Of a stretch of DNA of 8,204 nt, positions 7,201 to 8,204 are shown in pieces. Origin of the DNA: an uncultured Rhodospirillales bacterium (GTDB taxonomy: Bacteria > Pseudomonadota > Alphaproteobacteria > Rhodospirillales > Defluviicoccaceae). The stretch spans positions 1 through 8,204 of the forward strand of contig CAKZLS010000225.1 of the NCBI GenBank assembly GCA_937127205.1. Reading direction: 5' to 3'. The translations under genes and the position numbers were made by a program. A model generated the notes under the pieces. That model saw only the letters and a list, made by a program, of their open reading frames with translations, did not search any database and had not been told where the DNA came from. How positions within the stretch are numbered: the stretch's first letter is position 1; every line of letters begins with the position of its first letter.

Positions 7201-7397
7201 GTGCCCACCACAAATTTGATCCCGGCCTGCTTGGCGGCCCCATGGGCCCGGACCACGCCGGCGAGAGTATTACGGTCGGTAATGGCGATGGCCGATAGCC
7301 CGAGTTCGGCAGCCTTCGCCACAAGTTCCTCGGGATGAGAAGCGCCGCGCAGAAAGCTGAAATTGCTGCTGACTTGCAGTTCAGCGTAGCAAGACAT
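4233..7397 (-). CDS. dnaE2: Error-prone DNA polymerase III alpha subunit DnaE2 (ImuC)
   Basis: This 1054 aa C-family polymerase has normal DnaE2 length. The PHP domain fills roughly 1-240. The polymerase catalytic aspartates are D376 and D378 in PDIDVDF and D525 in LKIDILGLG, matching E. coli D401, D403 and D555. CQGRGSAANSAV (332-343) is a conserved polymerase-core motif. A helix-hairpin-helix region is near 804-868 and an OB fold near 949-1023. The C-terminus ends SRDFH, typical of proteobacterial DnaE2. The protein performs translesion synthesis within the SOS-induced ImuA-ImuB-DnaE2 mutasome, generating damage-induced mutations. In the PHP domain the HxH metal motif is replaced by QVS (8-10) and the later TDH by TDR (40-42), consistent with no proofreading. 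It lies 18 bases after imuB, in the same frame, with only a weak AGG ribosome-binding match (7408-7410), which suggests translational coupling. Confidence 0.96.
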   Translation of the reverse strand: MSCYAELQVSSNFSFLRGASHPEELVAKAAELGLSAIAITDRNTLAGVVRAHGAAKQAGIKFVVGTRLDLEDAPSLLCFPTDRAAYGRLSRLLTVGRRRAPKGECRLGLTDVFDHGEGQIVVAIPPREPTEAFSDALSMVRSHFGKSLYLSARKSYLGDDSRRLAMLANLADANRVPLVATNDVHAHTAHRKALQDVLTCIREHCTIYDAGHRLFANAERHLKPPAEMARLFERYPRAITHTAEIAEKCAFTLDELRYEYPVDPVPGGGTPQDELARLTWAGAAERYPGGVPNKVRTQVTHELALIETLGFAPYFLTVHDIVRFARERGILCQGRGSAANSAVCYVLGITAVDPARLDFLFERFISAERDEPPDIDVDFEHERREEVIQYVYEKYGRDRAGMTATVISYRTKSALREVGKVMGLSDDSIVALQQAFWRRYWDEVTEDQMRDAGLNPDDRTLRMVVELAGDLRGFPRHLSQHTGGMVITRSPLSNVVPIENAAMAHRTVIEWDKDDLDALGILKIDILGLGMLSCVRKALDHIRDHHGRGVTLATIPAEDPKTYDMLCEGDSVGVFQVESRAQMSMLPRLRPRTFYDLVIEVAIVRPGPIQGDMVHPYLRRRQGLEPVVYPSSDLEQVLRKTLGIPLFQEQAMKIAIVAAGFTPGESNELRQAMATFRRSGTIHGFRDKFVEGALSRGYDRDFAERCFKQIEGFADYGFPESHSASFALIVYVSAWLRCHYPAAFACALLNSQPMGFYAPAQIVGDARRHGVEVRPADINFSHWDCTLEPVADAGDERERDSAALRLGFRQIKGLAARDAEAIVAARCGGYRDLAHLWRASGVGASALKTLAGADAFRSLGLDRQQAFWTVNRLKDTTLPLFSAAENGEMGRETEVALPPITLPEQVADDYRALRLSLKTHPLSLLRPRLDRKQCVPSARLATMKTGSAVKLAGLVITRQRPGSANGVMFITLEDETGHANLIVWPAVFEDFRQAVLGATLMGVEGTVQREGTVIHVVARRVWNLGSLLGTLTNSAKPDRAADEAKFDVQSRDFH

Positions 7398-7415
7398 GGC
7401 GGCAATGCCTGATAT

Positions 7416-8204
7416 TCATGGAAAAAGTCCGTGCAGGTACCAGCGGGGCGGGCTTTCCGGGCGATAGACGCCCTCGCGATAGATCCAGAACCGCTGACCC
7501 TCCGAATCCTCTACCCGGTAATAATCGCGGATACGGGATTGACGCTCAGGGTTGCAGCCCTGGTCCTCCAGCCACCATTCGGGGCCGATGCGCTCCGGGC
7601 CCTCGGCGGCGATTACCCGATGCTGAACGCGATGGCGGCGAAACATCACCGGCGGCCCGTCCGGCACCGCCGCCATGGCTTCGATGGGCTCGGGCCAGGG
7701 CAGTAAGGTTAACGGACGCGGCTGCCGGGATCGTTGGCTATGGTGAGGGGCTTTATTGTCGGAGGCTTTCGGGACGGTGAGAGCGGAGACCTCGCGGCAG
7801 GAGCGTTCCGGAATGTGGCTGCCATGTTCCCTCAGGCGCACTACGTTCTCCGGGCCAAGTCGATTACAGACGCGGTCGACGAAGTTGGCCGTATCCTCGC
7901 CGGCAAATGAGCGTTCGAATCCCATGGGTGTTTGAACCGCAGCAAGGGGATCGACGACGCTGGCGGCAAGGGTCATCACCTCGACCCCGAAGCCGGCCTC
8001 GAGGGCTGCCAGCTTTTCGCGGAACAGACGCTCCAGATGACCGGGGTCGCGTACCGGCCGGCTGGTTCCCACCGCGTCTCGGGCGACGGTGGCGTCCGTT
8101 CGGTAAAGCGTCAGTTCGAGACGCCGCGCGCCCAGATCCGCGGCTGCGAGCTTGCCGCAGAGTTCGGCGAGGAGGTGGCCGGTGGCGCGGGCGATATCGT
8201 CGCT
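7416..8204 (-). CDS. imuB: ImuB, Y-family polymerase-like mutasome subunit (C-terminal part, runs off the window)
   Basis: The frame is open from its stop at 7416-7418 to the right edge, giving the last 262 residues; the N-terminal palm and true start lie beyond 8204. Visible parts are the little-finger region (GARRLELTLYRTD at about 25-37 and RDPGHLERLFREKL at 52-65), then FVDRVCNRLG (108-117) and SHIPER (129-134), which are conserved in ImuB. The tail motif RDYYRVED...GQRFWIYREG...WYLHGLF (about 226-261) is diagnostic for ImuB. ImuB is catalytically inactive and serves as the mutasome hub, binding ImuA, DnaE2 and the beta clamp. Where ImuB proteins usually carry a QxDLF clamp motif, this one reads QTPMGF (91-96). 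A GTG codon at 8070-8072 could be mistaken for a start, but homology continues upstream of it, so it is internal. imuA would be expected further right. Confidence 0.92.
   Translation of the reverse strand, partial: SDDIARATGHLLAELCGKLAAADLGARRLELTLYRTDATVARDAVGTSRPVRDPGHLERLFREKLAALEAGFGVEVMTLAASVVDPLAAVQTPMGFERSFAGEDTANFVDRVCNRLGPENVVRLREHGSHIPERSCREVSALTVPKASDNKAPHHSQRSRQPRPLTLLPWPEPIEAMAAVPDGPPVMFRRHRVQHRVIAAEGPERIGPEWWLEDQGCNPERQSRIRDYYRVEDSEGQRFWIYREGVYRPESPPRWYLHGLFP

Noticed and set aside
8070..8072. GTG as the start of a 218 aa protein on the minus strand.
   Set aside because: The frame stays open to the window edge and the 44 residues upstream (including LELTLYRTD) match the ImuB little-finger region, so the gene is simply cut by the edge.
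7398..8204. LexA box (GTTC-N7-GTTC) driving imuB or dnaE2.
   Set aside because: Reading by eye I found no correctly spaced pair in the window; the nearby GTTC at 8099 and 8113 are too far apart. The expected site is upstream of imuA.

Overview
This 8.2 kb window is GC-rich, densely packed chromosomal DNA, most likely from an alphaproteobacterium. The basis is the imuB-dnaE2 mutasome pair, the style of the DnaE2 and ImuB termini, a glutaryl-CoA dehydrogenase, and Shine-Dalgarno-led genes with short spacers. The lineage is inferred from family resemblance, not from a marker gene. I see no insertion sequence, CRISPR array, tRNA or rRNA.

Left half (1-3512) is metabolic and stress related. A beta-hydroxyacid dehydrogenase of the 3-hydroxyisobutyrate dehydrogenase / glyoxylate reductase type (153-1013, +) converges on a glutaryl-CoA dehydrogenase gene, gcdH (1021-2205, -). 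The two stop codons lie in one small hairpin. gcdH is transcribed divergently, across a 62 bp intergenic region, from a two-domain alpha/beta hydrolase-OsmC fusion protein (2268-3512, +). That gene's stop codon overlaps the stop of the next gene by 4 bp, again convergently.

Right half (3509-8204) is a minus-strand block. Read in transcription order it is imuB (3' part only; the gene runs off the right edge), then dnaE2/imuC (1054 aa error-prone polymerase), then a 211 aa ParA-type ATPase with no ParB-like partner in view. ImuB and DnaE2 normally work with ImuA as the SOS-inducible translesion mutasome. imuA and its LexA-controlled promoter would be expected beyond position 8204. I found no GTTC-N7-GTTC LexA box inside the window, which fits a promoter lying upstream of it.

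Nothing here is clearly a new system. The points most worth a second look are the orphan ParA behind dnaE2, a diverged clamp-binding-like motif in ImuB, loss of metal-binding histidines in the DnaE2 PHP domain, and the unusually tight in-frame imuB/dnaE2 junction.
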